A stretch of 64,000 nt of DNA from Oopsacas minuta (lineage: Eukaryota; Porifera; Hexactinellida; Lyssacinosida; Leucopsacidae), in the NCBI GenBank assembly GCA_024704765.1, contig JAKMXF010000277.1, positions 475,706 through 539,705 of the forward strand. The letters are read 5' to 3'. The notes under the pieces were generated by a model that saw only the letters and a program-made list of their open reading frames with translations, was not told the origin of the DNA and ran no database searches. This document shows, piece after piece, positions 1 to 12,390 of the stretch. Made by a program: the position numbers and the translations under genes. Position 1 is the stretch's first letter, and each line of letters opens with the position of its first letter.

Positions 1-1802
1 TAGCTTGGGACTTGCTGGGCACCGAGAACAATTGTCAGCAACCTTAGTAGAAACCCCAATTGTACATCTTGTATCCCATGTCTGTCGTACATTTTGGTCC
101 AATTATCCAACGAAAACTGAAATATTCACAATTTGTGTTTTGAATATTCATAGAATAAATGTAACTGTTAGGGCGACTGTGAGGGATATATGGAGAGTGG
201 GACGGCTTGGGGCAGGGTTGATAAAAATCAAATAATGCCAATAAATTCATTAAGGGCTTGTCGGAATTGCATTCGCCTATGTATCGTATAGAAATACATA
301 TATAGTTGTGATATGAGATTCTTTTCAATAAGACGGGTCGTATATTCGAGATGCTCTTATAACCGACAGTCCAGTCTTTGAATTGTGACATTCATATAGT
401 AATTCATATAAAAAATAGAGAAATGAAACATACAGTCAAACTTGTCTATAATGGCCACCGAAAGAGACTGACCAAAAATGGCTGTTATATTGCTGGCCGC
501 TATGAACAGGGCTCTCACGATCTCGTCGTGATTCTCACCCACTAGTATTAACATTATTTATACATTATGACTTAATGTATGATTTTATTAATAAAAATCT
601 CAAATCACCACCTGTGCTGACGTAATTTTCCTTAGGCCGCCAGATTCAGCGTATTTAGTACCACACATGTGTATTGAGGGAAGATGTACCAATATTTAGA
701 AATTTGGATAATTTGTTGACTTTATATTCATAATTCAACAATAAATATACACATGAGGAACTTGAAAATCGGATTCAGCGTACTCAAATACCAATGTATA
801 CCCGTTAAGTGCAAGTATCTACTTGTATTTGGATATTTAATTTATTTGTTGACTTTATATTCATAAAAACAGCAATAAATTTACCTGAGACACTTGAAAA
901 TTCGGATTCAGCGTATTTGACTACCCCTTTATGTCTGTTGAGCCCATGGTAACATGTTCAAACTAATCTCTAGCATTCTTTTGAATTTTTATATGGAAAT
1001 TTATGGAAATATGATTAATCACCTAAAAGGTGTGAAAAAATACACATCAGATAATTTTCAATTGTCAGTTGCATAACTAGTTGTAACTTCGAGTATACAT
1101 GCCAAATTTCGAGTAGTAATCTCCAAAGGTAGGAACATGAGAGGGAACACATACATAAATATATATATATACCTACCTATCCTACTAAGAAACAAACCAT
1201 TTTAGAACTGTGCTACTATACTATAGTATATTAGAAAAGATTGATTTAAATCAAACAACACTGGAGGAGATGATAAATACCAGGTTCCTAGAAGCTTTTA
1301 AAACATTCTCTAACTCACTAATTATATTCTTAACATTATATATTTCACCAATGTAACCTCGTTATTACAAACACTAACAGTCGGTAAAATGTGTTCTTTT
1401 TCTCCTAGACTGTCATAGTTAGTATTAACCGGATTAATATCAATTGAATAACCATAGTGAAAAGTGGGAACTTAAGTTTGTTAAAATATTTTTCTTCTTA
1501 TCCGGAAATTTGCATTTACTCTGTTTTATTAACGAGGTTCCACTTTACTTATACTTAGAATAAGATGTATTCTATTTCTTTTTGTTTTATGCTATTTAGG
1601 TGAAAACTATAATAGATAATCCGTCAGCTGGAGGGACATGATGTGAATTAGTTACCCAATATTACTATGGCCGTGTTCACAAAAAAGTTGAATTCGAACA
1701 TAGGGGTGTTCACTTAGATGTAAGTTCGTACTTAAGTTCGAACATAAGTACCAACTAAAAGTGACTTACATAGGTTGATTAAATATAAATTCTCAAGATT
1801 AT
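1..1802. other. AT-rich region without a supported gene
   Basis: I see no convincing coding sequence here. The short open frames in the first 560 bases have no recognisable domain and overlap on both strands. The stretch contains three minisatellite units at about 641-935 (listed separately) and a short TA run near 1150-1172. At about 1685-1760 short palindromic motifs based on gttcgaac and cttaag occur just before the gypsy-like coding remnant. They could belong to its 5-prime end, but no long terminal repeat could be matched. Confidence 0.5.
641..935 (-). repeat. Three ~130-bp minisatellite units of the Helitron-like repeat
   Basis: The phrase gattcagcgta recurs at about 642, 771 and 903, a period of 128-132 bp. 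Each unit is followed by text equivalent to 'tgactttatattcataa' and 'aacaataaat'. The same unit occurs at 13.2-14.1 kb and 51.46-51.74 kb, and in reverse at 6.1 and 9.87 kb. In the more complete copies it forms the middle of a Helitron-like repeat. Here the ends are not recognisable. Confidence 0.6.
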
Positions 1803-4675
1803 GTGGTTTCAACCTCGCTACCATTCCAGACCAAATGTTTAAGTAACATGGAAGTTCTAATTGGGCAAAACAAAGTGGGGGCCTCAATAGATTCCGGATT
1901 ATCGGTGTCTTTGATAGTAGCTGATCTGGTGAGAAGAACTAGGACTGATGTTGATAGAAGCTATTCTAAACGGTTGCTTTCTACAACAGATGACGACTGA
2001 AAAGTAATTGGACGAGTTCTGCTTCCGTCAGAAATTTGTACGTTGCGGCAAATCGCAGTTCACATTGATTAGTGATTTGATAACTCCGGTCATCTTGGGC
2101 AGAGATTTTATTTCTACTCATAATTTAAAATTAGATTTCGAGAATGGTATTGTTGAATCGCCAATTTATGGAATTATTTCGATGTACAAGGGTACTGGGT
2201 TGGAAGGCTCCTTCAACATTCAACAGTGTTTATAAACATTCGGAGTTAAAGAGTACGAGGAAAGCAGTAAATATACGTAATTGTCAACCCCACCAAAAAT
2301 CAGACTAGTATAGTCGAGTCAGTGGCGCATATATCTACACAAAAGGAAGATGATGGCTGTGATGAATGCTCCATACCAAGCTTTACTAAAAATTGTAGAT
2401 ATGATATCCGAATTACCCACCTTACTTGAGTGACTTAATGTTGGAAAATATGGACATATTTTCTACCACATGCCAGGGCGGACTGAAATGACCTATCATG
2501 CGATCTTCACAGAAGATAGTCGACTAGTCCATCTGTCACAGAGAAGAATGCTTGCACATTACAAGTCAGAAGTGGATACTCAAATACAAAAGATGTTGGA
2601 TCGAGGGTTCATCAAAGAGAGCACTAGCCCTTGGGTTGCACCCGCAGTCTTTGTTATTAAATGAGATGGAAGTTTACGAATGTGTCAACTATCCGCAGTT
2701 GAAAAACGAACAGTGAAAGGTGCTTATCCTTTGCCCTTAATAGATGACATGCAATCTTATCTATCTGGTGCCGTTGTGTTTTCAACCTTTGAATGTCAAT
2801 AGTGGCTATTGGCAATTATCAATTAAACCCGACGATTGGTATAAGACCGCCTTCACACCTGGTCTTGGCATGGGATTATAGAAATTTGTGTGCATGTCAT
2901 TTGGGGTATGTACTGGACCTTCTCCTTTTCAGAGGCTGAAGGAGACTGTCTTGCGAGTATAGACACGGCCAAAGTATTTATTGATGATATTTTGGTTTTC
3001 TCTCCAGGCACAGGATCACACGTGAATCATTTAAAAGAAGTTTTTCAACGACTACGCGAATCAAAATTGATGTTGAGAGGCAGCAAATGTTGTTTGACTA
3101 AGTCTAGTCTTTGTAATCTGGGGTGTGTATTTTCTGTTCGAAGAATGAGACCCGACTCTTCCAAAATTGAGGCTGTACAAAATTGGCTTATTCCAATAGA
3201 CGTTTTCAGGGTACGAAAATTTTTAGCTCTTGGTTCTTATTATGGAAAGTTCATAGCAGGATTCTCTGACACAGCGTCACCTCTATATAGTTTGTTAGAA
3301 AAGATATTCAGTGCATTTGGAATGAAGACTGTCAAGACTCATATGAGTCACTGAAAGTGCGCTATCGAATAGTCCAGGTTGATTTATCCTCTTTGGGCAA
3401 GTATTTGTTTGGTTTACGGATGCGAGTGGTGTTGGTGTTGGAGCCATACTGGAACAAGATGGAGATGTTGTTTTTTATGCTAGTAGAACTTTAACAAAGT
3501 CCGAAAGAAATTATAGCTTGATTGAGAGAGAGTGTCTGGCTTTAGTGTTGGTACAAAGTAATTTCGACACTAACTCTCTGGGACGGAAGTTTAAAATTGT
3601 TCGCATCACAAACCATTGTGTTGGCTCTCTGCATTAAAGATGGAAGGTAGGCTTTGGTAGATGAGTGTTAGCATTATAGTATCGCACTGACTTAGAGAAT
3701 GTAAATGCTGTTCTTTTGTCTAGGAAGGTTCCTAATGAAGTATCTTTAGTCTATGAAATTGGTCCTGGCATCGATCAATAAGGATCGAATTAAGACCTGT
3801 CAAGAGAATTATACATTAAGCTTAATTATCAATCTTCTCTCGAAGAATTTATGTCCTTGTGGTACAAATCAAAATGTTCCTCAGCGGTATTCTCAATTTT
3901 ACACAAATTAAATTAGCTAATCATTTGTTATGTCGAAGATATGACGTGGAAGGATTTGGTATCACATGGAACTTGATAGTCGGCCCCGATGAATTGAAAA
4001 GAGCGTTATTATATAATCATTACGATTTCCCGTGTGCGGGCCATCAAGGATGGAGGAAAACTTCGGAAAAACTAAAATGGTAGTTTACCCAGACTACTGC
4101 AGTCCTGGGATATTTGTATGAAAGCTGAGCAAACGATGCCTCACAAATTACCTATGGACAGCACTCATATTGGAAATCAGTGGCATCAGATTGCAGTCGA
4201 TGTTATGGAAGTGTAGATTAAATCAAGAAGAAATATATATCTTCTGGTGATACAAGATTATTTAACAAAATGACTAGAGGCATTTTTAATGCCTGATCAA
4301 AAGACAGAACGAGATGTAGAATTGCTCAGGTCCTAGTTTACCGTGTTGGAATTTCAAGAGTGTCACATAACGAAATGAGAATGATGGCTGATTTATGCGA
4401 CTCTTTTATACGCCAACATGACCAAAGTAAAGAAATTGCACAATACGAAAGGACAATGTAAATATTTTAGGCCATATACTGTCTCGCAGATAACTGAAAG
4501 CCATGCAGTGATTTCTAACTTTAAATTTGGGAGAACAAAGGAAAATAAGATCCCGATTGATAAAGTTCGACCTTTTTACGAACATGATGTCGAACTTGGA
4601 AAACAAGGGCGTAAAAGAACATCTCAAAAAAAGTCCAGACATGGTTGATCTTCCAAGCAAGAAATCTCGGGAGGT
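1803..4675 (+). pseudogene. Decayed Ty3/gypsy retrotransposon pol region
   Basis: Pol domains appear in the usual order but in broken frames. An aspartic protease active-site-like DSG lies near 1890 and its ILGRDF motif near 2095. The N-terminal reverse-transcriptase region is at 2470-2700. The RT core with catalytic FIDDIL is near 2980 and the RT thumb follows to about 3300. The RNase H start TDASGVG is near 3412. The zinc-binding and catalytic-core parts of integrase lie at about 3990-4330, and an integrase C-terminal barrel-like segment at 4418-4648. Stops and frameshifts separate most domains, so it cannot be active. No gag, envelope or flanking LTR pair was identified; the 5-prime part may be lost. 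Family level (Ty3/gypsy) is supported by domain order with integrase after RNase H. Sublineage is not determined. Confidence 0.85.
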
Positions 4676-5936
4676 AATTTAATAGTGCTGATATTTCATC
4701 AAATATTATTTGATAAAAATGGTTCAAATACTTACACTCGTATTTTCCTCTGTAGTCAGTAGAATATTCGTTTGCATTATCTAAACACACAAATATTTCA
4801 AATCTAGATGACTTTAAGGTAATCTTAAAACAAAATTTATCTTATCATTACTTTCATGACGCTATTACATCAGAAATTGCATGAGAACCTTTATCGTCAT
4901 CATACACTTGCTCCTAGCACATCGTTGTTTTTGTCTCAAAGAATTTTCATTCGCTGATCCAGCAACCGAACAATTTAGTTGGACAACCTCTTGGTAGTAT
5001 AAGCGTTGGGAAACTACACCCATGATTGGATGGAGTTGGGAATGCCTCTTCTGCTGTCTCTCTCCAAATTATTACAAGAACTAAAATTGTGACCTTCAAC
5101 TTAGATCCATCTTTTCGCGCTATGTTCCAAATTATCTCTTTGTCGCAAGGTTGAATAGAGCTCAGTCCGTGCAAGTAACAATCCAATCAATTCAATATAC
5201 ATAACTAATTACGGCCTTCATTATGAACCTGTGACATCAATATTGGACCGCCCTACTCGTACCTGTTGAATTAAATCTGATAACGTGTCTCCAGTTTAAT
5301 GTATTCTTCCTTTACGAGAAACACTTAACCACCAATACATCAATCTAAAGTGTATTACGAGACTGGCAACGCAACTAATAATTCTTAGCCGAGATCAAGC
5401 ACTTTAAATGTAGGTTATAATTACGTAAAATCGTTAATCGGAAATGTATAATACGCGTAAAGTAACCGTAGGATAAGTTAAATTCCCCATTCATCACAAT
5501 TGCAGCAAATTGCAACTTTGGTGATTTTTAGTTGTTTTCGTTATTGTTGTGTGCAAGTTTAAGCAAGGATACTTCGGTAAATACATGACAAATTCCAGCT
5601 TATTGCCCATGATGTGCCAAAATATGATCGAAGCCTCGAGCATTTATCTATATTGAGTTACTGTAATTATTTATCACATGATGATAATTACGTTACTTTG
5701 TGTGTCAATTACCAACGTTGTCGTAGGAATGGGATGGTAATGGGAATGAAATCACGTTCCTACGGCAAGTAGTGTTTTCTGTGGAATGACACGCTGAACC
5801 TTCAATTTCTCCATTGAACCAATGTGGCGATATAATCAAAAGGTCAAAATATTTTATAAAATAAATACCACCCGTGACATATACCAGAGAAATTCCGGAT
5901 GGGAAGAAGTAATTATTTTTACATGGCCTTACACTC
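4676..5936. other. Unassigned intergenic stretch
   Basis: No gene is supported. Minus-strand frames at 4521-4790 and 4947-5186 are open but show no family motif. A small imperfect hairpin (gtaattat ... ataattac) lies near 5661-5692. A second inverted motif built on cgtaggaa/ttcctacg lies at about 5723-5764. These could be ends of a short MITE, but no target duplication was found. Confidence 0.4.
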
Positions 5937-6203
5937 TATATTATTAAATCCCATTTGTTGTCTGCCTATCTGTTTGTCCTTTGTCAAGGAAAGGATTTGT
6001 GGTATGCAGTTTTAGCATTATCGCACAACTATATATTTATCGTGTTTATTAAGGAAGTAAATAGAATTCAATAAAACTTCAGTAAATACATCAGACATGC
6101 TGAATCCGATTCTAACACTCTTGGATTAATCATGTAATTTTATTGTTGTTTGTATGTATAAATAGTAAACAAATTAGCCAAATCTCAAAATATACATACA
6201 GGC
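5937..6203 (+). repeat. Helitron-like repeat, 5-prime half (split by the P element)
   Basis: It begins near 5937 with tctatattattaaatcc followed by ttgttgtctgcctatctgtttgtcc. This resembles the TCTMTACTATTAAATC-type 5-prime end known for Helitrons and Helentron-associated repeats. The family's minisatellite text appears in reverse (gctgaatccga at about 6101). The repeat is cut at 6203 by a P element and resumes at 9829. Assignment to Helitrons rests on end motifs and on the apparent absence of a target duplication in another copy (51334-51886); it is inference. Confidence 0.5.
6196..6203. repeat. 8-bp target site duplication, left
   Basis: The octamer atacaggc at 6196-6203 is repeated exactly at 9821-9828, flanking the P element. 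Eight-bp duplications are characteristic of P and hAT superfamily insertion. Confidence 0.8.
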
Positions 6204-9200
6204 GTGACCTACGTTATAATAAGGCCTGTTCACTAGTGCGATTTTTTGGACCATGGATGTCGTTTAAGTCCATTAAATTTTATTTCAAATAATCATGTAT
6301 TTGATGTTATTCACCCAAATCGTGAACTTAAAATTGTTCTTAAGCGATTTTGAAGACCATGGATGCATTTAAGTCCTTATTTTTACAATAAATGTTATAG
6401 TTAGAGAAAATTAACTAAAATGTGAATCCATGAGAGAAAATATTATTGGGTTTAATACTAAGCATATTTCAAATAGTGAGTGCATGATAATAGTACAAAA
6501 TAATAAAAGATACGTATATGAAAGTGGTATGTGATAAGTTAATTAGGCTCAATTTCTTTAATTTTCGAGTGTTTTCGACACACGGTTTCAAGGGTAGCTG
6601 GGAATTCATGTTCTTAGTCTTATTTGATATTAGACAGTTTGAAGTAGCGGTCAATAGTTTAGCTAATACATCCCACATGAGTGTACCGCATTCGCTACAC
6701 ATCACTCTCCATACTTCAGCTTGTTCATCTTCTATAAGAATTGTTGTTAACTGTATCAGGATTCTTCAAGAAGGACCGGTTATAAAGTTATTGAATATGT
6801 TTGGTTGAAGCTCGATAGAAGAGAATACTTTCCATAGCGTAATAATTGCGTCTATGACATCACTACTTGGCCATTTTAGTGAGCCTCGGTCGATTATCTG
6901 AATTAATCGATATTCAGAATCTGAAGGTTCTTCAATTTCCATTTCTTTGTTTTCAGTGAGGAATAAGAGACATGATTGACATTTAGTAGAATGTTTGTAA
7001 TAGGCATGCACTGAGTAGCCTGCTGTAAAGGAGAGTGTTTAGAGTATTTGCTTGTTCAATTCTATCCCTGAATATCCCTGAATCGCCGGGAGATACATCC
7101 CTAAGCTGAAAGACGCATGGGAGTCTTGGTCACAAGAGGATGAGCACGATTCTAAGAAGTTCTTAAGTGATACGCTATCTTCTACAGGCTTTTTCGAAAA
7201 TAATTTGAGTATGCTGGACAACTTTATTCTCCGTTCTGTTTCAAGGACCTGGCAATAGCTAATGTGGTATTGTGCTCCTGACATCATCCTATACAAGCCA
7301 AAATGATGCTCAAGTGGATCATTTTGCAAGAACGAAGAAAGGACGTACGAATAGCCACAATTTCCAGTCAGATGGTTCACAATGCATGGGAGTGCAATAC
7401 AAGAGTGACGGAAACTTGTAAAGGTTTGAGGACTTAATTTACCTCTTTTGTCAGGCATGACTCGCCAACATTCAGCCCAATCAACTACACGTTGAAGGAA
7501 CATAAATCTGGTATCATTGTAGGCAAGTGGAACTGAAAATTCATCTTTGTGAAGGATACCCTTGTTCGGAGTATTGATGTTGAATATCTTCCAAACATTA
7601 CAAATAATGGCGATAATGTCTGCAGTCTGTGAATTTGTAGAAGTGTGGTATCGCGATTGGTGGCTAACGTTTAATGCAGCGGCTGTAGATTCATCAAATA
7701 TCCTTAAAGCTAAAGAAACATTTTGTCGTTCTAAAGTGGAAGGCCAACCACCTTTAGAGGTTAATCTTGGAGCTAATTTAGCAACAGAGTGTTGGTCACT
7801 TTTATATAATTTGCGAATTTCTTCGAAAATTGCAGTACTCGCAACTTGTATGTTCTCAAAAATCTGGATAAGTGAATGTTTTATTATAATCTATTTAGTT
7901 TAGGCAGTTATTACGTATCGATTTGATTATGTGAACGAAGTCAAAAAGCAAAAACAATGGCCGGTTTGAGTCCATAGGGTGAGGAACAATATGCTCTAGA
8001 AGTCGGCTTGGAGAAAATAACTTGAAAATGTTAACGTTCAATGGGTAATTATCAGTACATAAAATGTGTACAGAGAGTCCACATGCTTCAACATCACGAA
8101 TAACATCTTTGATGATAGGAAAGAGTACCTCAGCAGATGAGCTGGAACAGGGCAGTAAATGGACAATACTGGACCATCGTTTGGACAAACTTGATATCAT
8201 GAAGGCAAAAACGGTTTTTGCAGGATCAGTAGAATTCAAAGAAGATCCAATTATCTTACCTCCTTTGTATGTAAATGTGGATATTACATGAATTTCATCC
8301 ATCTGAATCATTACATTTCGTTCCCATTTGTTAAACTGAGTGACTGATTGTTTGAGATAATTGGTAAACTCAGAATCCAAACCAAAATTGGAATATAAGC
8401 GCTTTAGAATAGAAAGGTGTGGCAATGATAGACAGTCCAGGGATTGAAGATATCTATAACAAACTGGCGAGATAAGCTGGCATTTGAGGGACAAGACAAG
8501 AGTTTCGATGTTGTATTGCCTCATAGTTTTCGCGATCAAAGGTTATCAAATTGGCATAGAATAAACTGAAGACTTGATAATAGAGGCTGTTGGTTTCCAG
8601 ATTCTTCTCCAGTTGAAAGGGAGTCAATAGCTTTACGAATGCTTCCGGTTGCTTCTCTGACATGGTGTTGGAGTGTTTCAGGAGAATTAGTAGGGGCAGA
8701 ATGGTTTTCAATTTCTTTAAGCAAATCGTTAAGCTGACGAATATCATTTATCTGAGTGAGGGAAAGAGGAATGCGTATACCTTCGTAGAAACCCATAGTA
8801 TGTAATGTTTCGGTAATAGTTAACGAGCATCGAATTGCAATCAAACTGTTTCGTTATAGAAGGGTTGAGTAAATTAAAGGAATTATCATCAGAAGGCCAA
8901 ACTAACCAATGATTAGGCAAGCCCGAGTGCTTCGTTTTGGATACCAAGGCTTCCAGTGTGGCATTCGGAAAAGTTCTTTGTCTTGGTTATACTGTAATAG
9001 ACTCATTTATTGCAGTATCAATCAAATGCTGATCTCTCAAAGATCTATCAAATCTCGGAGGTATGGTGTCAGATGACGAAGAGAGATGAAGTGGACATCT
9101 AGGTAGAAAGCTTGGCACTGCATCCTTCTGCAATTTAGGCTTAGCTGGTACTTCTAAGTATGTTCAATCTGGTTGATGGATAGAAAAACTGGTCTGAATT

Positions 9201-9820
9201 TCTTCATCGAGGAAATGTTTTGAGCACATAAACACATTCTTTAAGTCTCTGATACCTTCTCTACAGAGCGCTCGAAGCCAACGATTGACAAGATCAGGTG
9301 GACCATTTGGCAGCTTAAATACTGGAGTATAAGGTTCTCCTGCGTAATTACTCCGACATCCGGGGGCAGAACACCTGTTGGGCATGACAAGCTAATTGAA
9401 AGTATAAAAAAGGAGAAATCGAGAGGTATATTAAAGAAATGCACATAACTGATAGAACAGAGTGGAGAAGCGGCATTACAGAGATAAAAGCTAAGTTGTT
9501 TAAACAACTTAGGATAAAAGTACAAGAGGACAAGTTCAACGGGTGGTGAGTACGTAAATGCATTGTCTCAATAAATTGAGTGTGAGAAAAAGGTTGATTT
9601 ATAAATTAATATAAATATTATGGGTTTCTAAGAAATACTTTTTACAAGCCTTCAACGACATCCATGGTCTTTAAAATCGCCTAAGAACAATTTTAAGTTC
9701 ACGATTTGGGTGAATACCATCAAATACATGATTATTGGAGTAAAATTTAATGGACTTAAACGATAACCATGGTCCAAAAAATCACACTAGCGAACAGGCC
9801 TTATTATAACGTAGGTCACG
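6204..9820 (-). mobile_element. P-superfamily DNA transposon (THAP type), about 3.6 kb
   Basis: The element is bounded by terminal inverted repeats. The left end reads gtgacctacgttataataag and continues aggcctgttcactagtg; the right end is its reverse complement with few changes. Similarity continues inward for over 150 bp, including a shared block about aagtccattaaattttat. An exact 8-bp duplication flanks it. It sits inside a Helitron-like repeat, whose halves match other copies once the element is removed. The enclosed minus-strand gene encodes a THAP zinc finger followed by P-type transposase segments. Both ends are intact, but the gene is broken, so it could move only with transposase supplied in trans. 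Confidence 0.88.
6469..9385 (-). pseudogene. P-element transposase with N-terminal THAP domain, broken
   Basis: Read on the minus strand, 9385-9164 encodes a THAP finger with the C2CH pattern: Cys5, Cys10, then Cys54-x2-His57. The frame continues past an in-frame stop through a conserved linker (IPPRFDRSLRDQHLID). It then passes by frameshift through 8844-8536 to the catalytic core. A first candidate catalytic Asp lies in IQMDEIHV (about 8290) and a second in ILCTDNYP (about 8055). The family's highly conserved NDPLEHHFGLYRMMSG block, carrying the candidate catalytic Glu, is near 7300. A C-terminal CQSC region follows near 6975 and a tail in another frame at 6705-6469. I count two in-frame stops and at least three frameshifts. 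Known P transposases are GTP-dependent enzymes with an RNase H-like fold. Plus-strand frames at 7562-7903 and 8064-8291 are shadows. Confidence 0.85.
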
Positions 9821-9828
9821 ATACAGGC

Positions 9829-10125
9829 TTGCTCTAAACGGCTACCCAGAGTTAAGTAAGTAGCCTGAATCCGAATTTCACATTTTCAAGTTTCATATAT
9901 GTATTTATTATTGTTGTTTTTATAAATATAAAGTAAACAAATTTCAAAATTGAGGTAGAATCATACTTTCGATGGTTATATCTGGGTTATCGGGTATCTA
10001 AGTCTGAATGTTGTAAACAACATCAATATTATTAAATCTCAATTGTTGTTTGTCTGTTTTTGTCCATTGAATACCTCGAGGCGGAATGCGGCGAGTTCAT
10101 CGCGCAGCGACGAGCCAAAGGCTCT
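9829..10125 (+). repeat. Helitron-like repeat, 3-prime half
   Basis: This continues the repeat interrupted at 6203. It shows reverse minisatellite text, the conserved segment ttgttgtttgtctgtttttgtcc, then gaatacctcgaggcg. It ends with a short hairpin (gagcc aaa ggctc, about 10110-10122) followed by ttataa. The copy at 51334-51886 has the same order in the opposite orientation with hairpin acgagcc...ggctcgt. A hairpin close to the 3-prime end is a Helitron trait, but the canonical CTRR terminus is not seen. Confidence 0.45.
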
Positions 10126-11881
10126 TATAATTGTAAATTCAGCTTATCTAATTTATACTTTGTACGATGAAATTACATATCTACCCTCTCCAATCAGCAA
10201 TCATCTTTAATTCAAGAAGATATGAAAATGAAATACAAAATGGTCCAAAAGCAATAACATTTAGTAATCAGAATGCTGGAGGAGAGTTGTGAAATTTTAG
10301 TAAAAAATGTACAAAACGATGCACCCTGTTACTCATATCCCTGCTTCTACGATCCTAGTTAGCAAGCCCGATCAATATACTATTCACTGATAAAAACATT
10401 ATATGTGTTTATATCGAATCAACATGGAAGATATTCAAGTGTGATTTCTAGCATAAATCAGCTTTACGGAAGTACTAATTCTGGACACGGTATGTATCAA
10501 TTGTAGAATTCCCATCTTTCGGGGGTTCTATATTATTTAATATCAAACAAATTTTGTAGAAATTGCCAACAAGCATAACCACTATCTTGGATTTCATGAT
10601 AATAGGCTGATTGGTTATATGCGCGGAATCAAGCACGTGGACTTTACAATGAATAATAGCACTTGCAGCTAGTGGGAGATCCATGAGTTTCTGATGGGGA
10701 CGATAACCATCCAGTAGGGGGTCTTGGTCGTTGTGAGCCTCTTAGCTGGGTGGCTATATGCGACAAGCTAGAGTTGCACATTGGTTACCTTTCTAACGTC
10801 ACATACGTATCTTAGAATCTTAAAATCATTATTCTGAAGTTCATAATTCACATTTCGTTGGGAAACCCTCAATTAACTGTGTGGATTGTGTCCGTATATG
10901 AATGATGAATCTGTGAATAAATATGCCACTATAATATTCGGAGAGATATGGCATACTATGTTTGAAATCTGGAATAGAGAAAATGATTTATAAGGTAATA
11001 ATATTTATTTATACGGTTACAGCCCAGGGCCCTCCATATGTAGGTCAAGTATTCATTGGAGTTATACCAAATATAATATAAGATTAGGGGTAAGATGCGA
11101 GCAAAGTGAGTAGAAATTTGAGCACATAATGTAATGATTTATTACCACAATAATTCCAGAGGATATAACCCTGTGTGCCAAAAATCAGCCCTGGGAGTTT
11201 CCAGTTCCTTCAATCAATTCTGGACATACAAACATATATATAAATATATATACACACACATATACACATATATACACACATACATATACTATATAGACAG
11301 ATTAATCGCGTTTTAATAGTATAGATTATATCTTCGTGGGGTACGCCCATGGATCCTCCACTGTTTGTAGCTTGTGTGTATAGTGTAGTGGGTAATAAAG
11401 TTTATTGCAAAGGTATTATTATGATCCCTGGACAAGCAGACCTCATAGCCACAACACTGACTCAGTGCATAAGTATCCAAAATGATAAGTTCCAAATTCC
11501 AGGACCTAAATCTCTTATAAATATAAACATATATACAATTGAAATGTCATCCTCAAATCAATTACAAATGATGAAAAAGTTTAAAAATCTTAAAAACCAA
11601 TTGTTATGTCTATTATGAGATTGACATCAAATATTCAAACCGATTTGTGATATTCAGAAAGAAAAGTTGATTGTATCCTTTGGAAAGATTGTTAAAAATG
11701 TACAAAGTTCAAAGCGATGAATATAATATGTACAATCAAAAATTTTAAGATATCAGAGATTTCATTAAGGAACTCAGATGTGCCTTTGGGTAATAGAATA
11801 GATGATTTGGAATTTAAGACTTTATGGAGATAATTATCAAATACAATAGCCTATCCTCAAATAGTAAGAAACGATCAATAA
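10126..11881. other. Region 3-prime of the PRUNE2-like gene, no gene found
   Basis: No coding sequence is supported; the small frames on both strands lack domains. A TA/CA dinucleotide tract occupies about 11226-11290. A fragment ttaatagtatagatta at about 11314-11329 matches the reverse of the Helitron-like 5-prime end and may be a truncated copy. The stretch immediately below 11882 should hold the 3-prime UTR of the minus-strand gene. I could not choose a polyadenylation site. Confidence 0.4.
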
Positions 11882-12390
11882 CTACTTCTTAGAGTAAATC
11901 TTTGAGGTCTTACTATCTAATTTAACAATTTCATTTGGTATCACATTTGGCTCCAGTTTTAGTAGATTGTACAAAGTAGCTGTGGTATTCACAAAGTGAA
12001 GTTTCTGCCAAAACTTTTTACTTATGAACGGTTTAGAAATTTTTAAAGTAGTTCTTATCCAAGATGACGGATTAACTATATATAAAGAAGTAAGGCTCTT
12101 TTTCATACGTTCATTGATAATTTCGTAGAACTGTTTAATCCAAGGATAGGACGGTAATTGATGCTGTTGCACACCTGAATGAATATATATAAGGATATAG
12201 TGATCGAATATGAGACTGTCTAACATGGAAATAACATATAGAAAGATCTCTTTCAAAAGTTCTGGATAAAGTTTTTCGGTTTTGAGAGGTAGATATTTTC
12301 CAAATATAAGTACAACTGGCAATCTAGTTCTGTCTTGGATATATCCCCCATGTTGAAATATTCTAGTATAGTTTTCAATTAGTTCCATAT
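11882..12390 (-). CDS. PRUNE2-like gene, terminal exon: BCH (BNIP2/caytaxin) domain
   Basis: This exon encodes a nearly complete BCH domain, a divergent CRAL-TRIO/Sec14 fold that in BNIP2, caytaxin and PRUNE2 binds small GTPases and their regulators. Hallmarks are QHGGY at the start, KEIFLYVISMLDSL, the YILIYIHSG strand, SLTSLYIVNPSSWIRT and KPFISKKFWQKLHFV. These match the family block by block without gaps. It starts after a good 3-prime splice site (tcctatttag, ending at 12391). The two leading bases complete a GAT codon with the last base of exon 26924-27083. The frame ends at TAG (11884-11882) after a short Lys/Ser tail, about where BNIP2-family proteins end. ARHGAP1-type Sec14 domains are a more distant alternative. 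No frameshift or stop interrupts it. Confidence 0.88.

Noticed and set aside
1803-4675. Gypsy element considered as an endogenous retrovirus with an envelope
   Set aside because: No envelope-like frame follows the integrase and no LTR pair was found; only pol domains are supported.
7562-7903. 113-codon plus-strand frame
   Set aside because: It is the antisense of the P transposase, whose minus-strand reading gives conserved family motifs.
10475-10684. Minus-strand frame downstream of the BCH exon considered as a RhoGAP or further exon
   Set aside because: No RhoGAP or other domain motif, and the BCH exon already ends in a stop at the position expected for the BNIP2 family.
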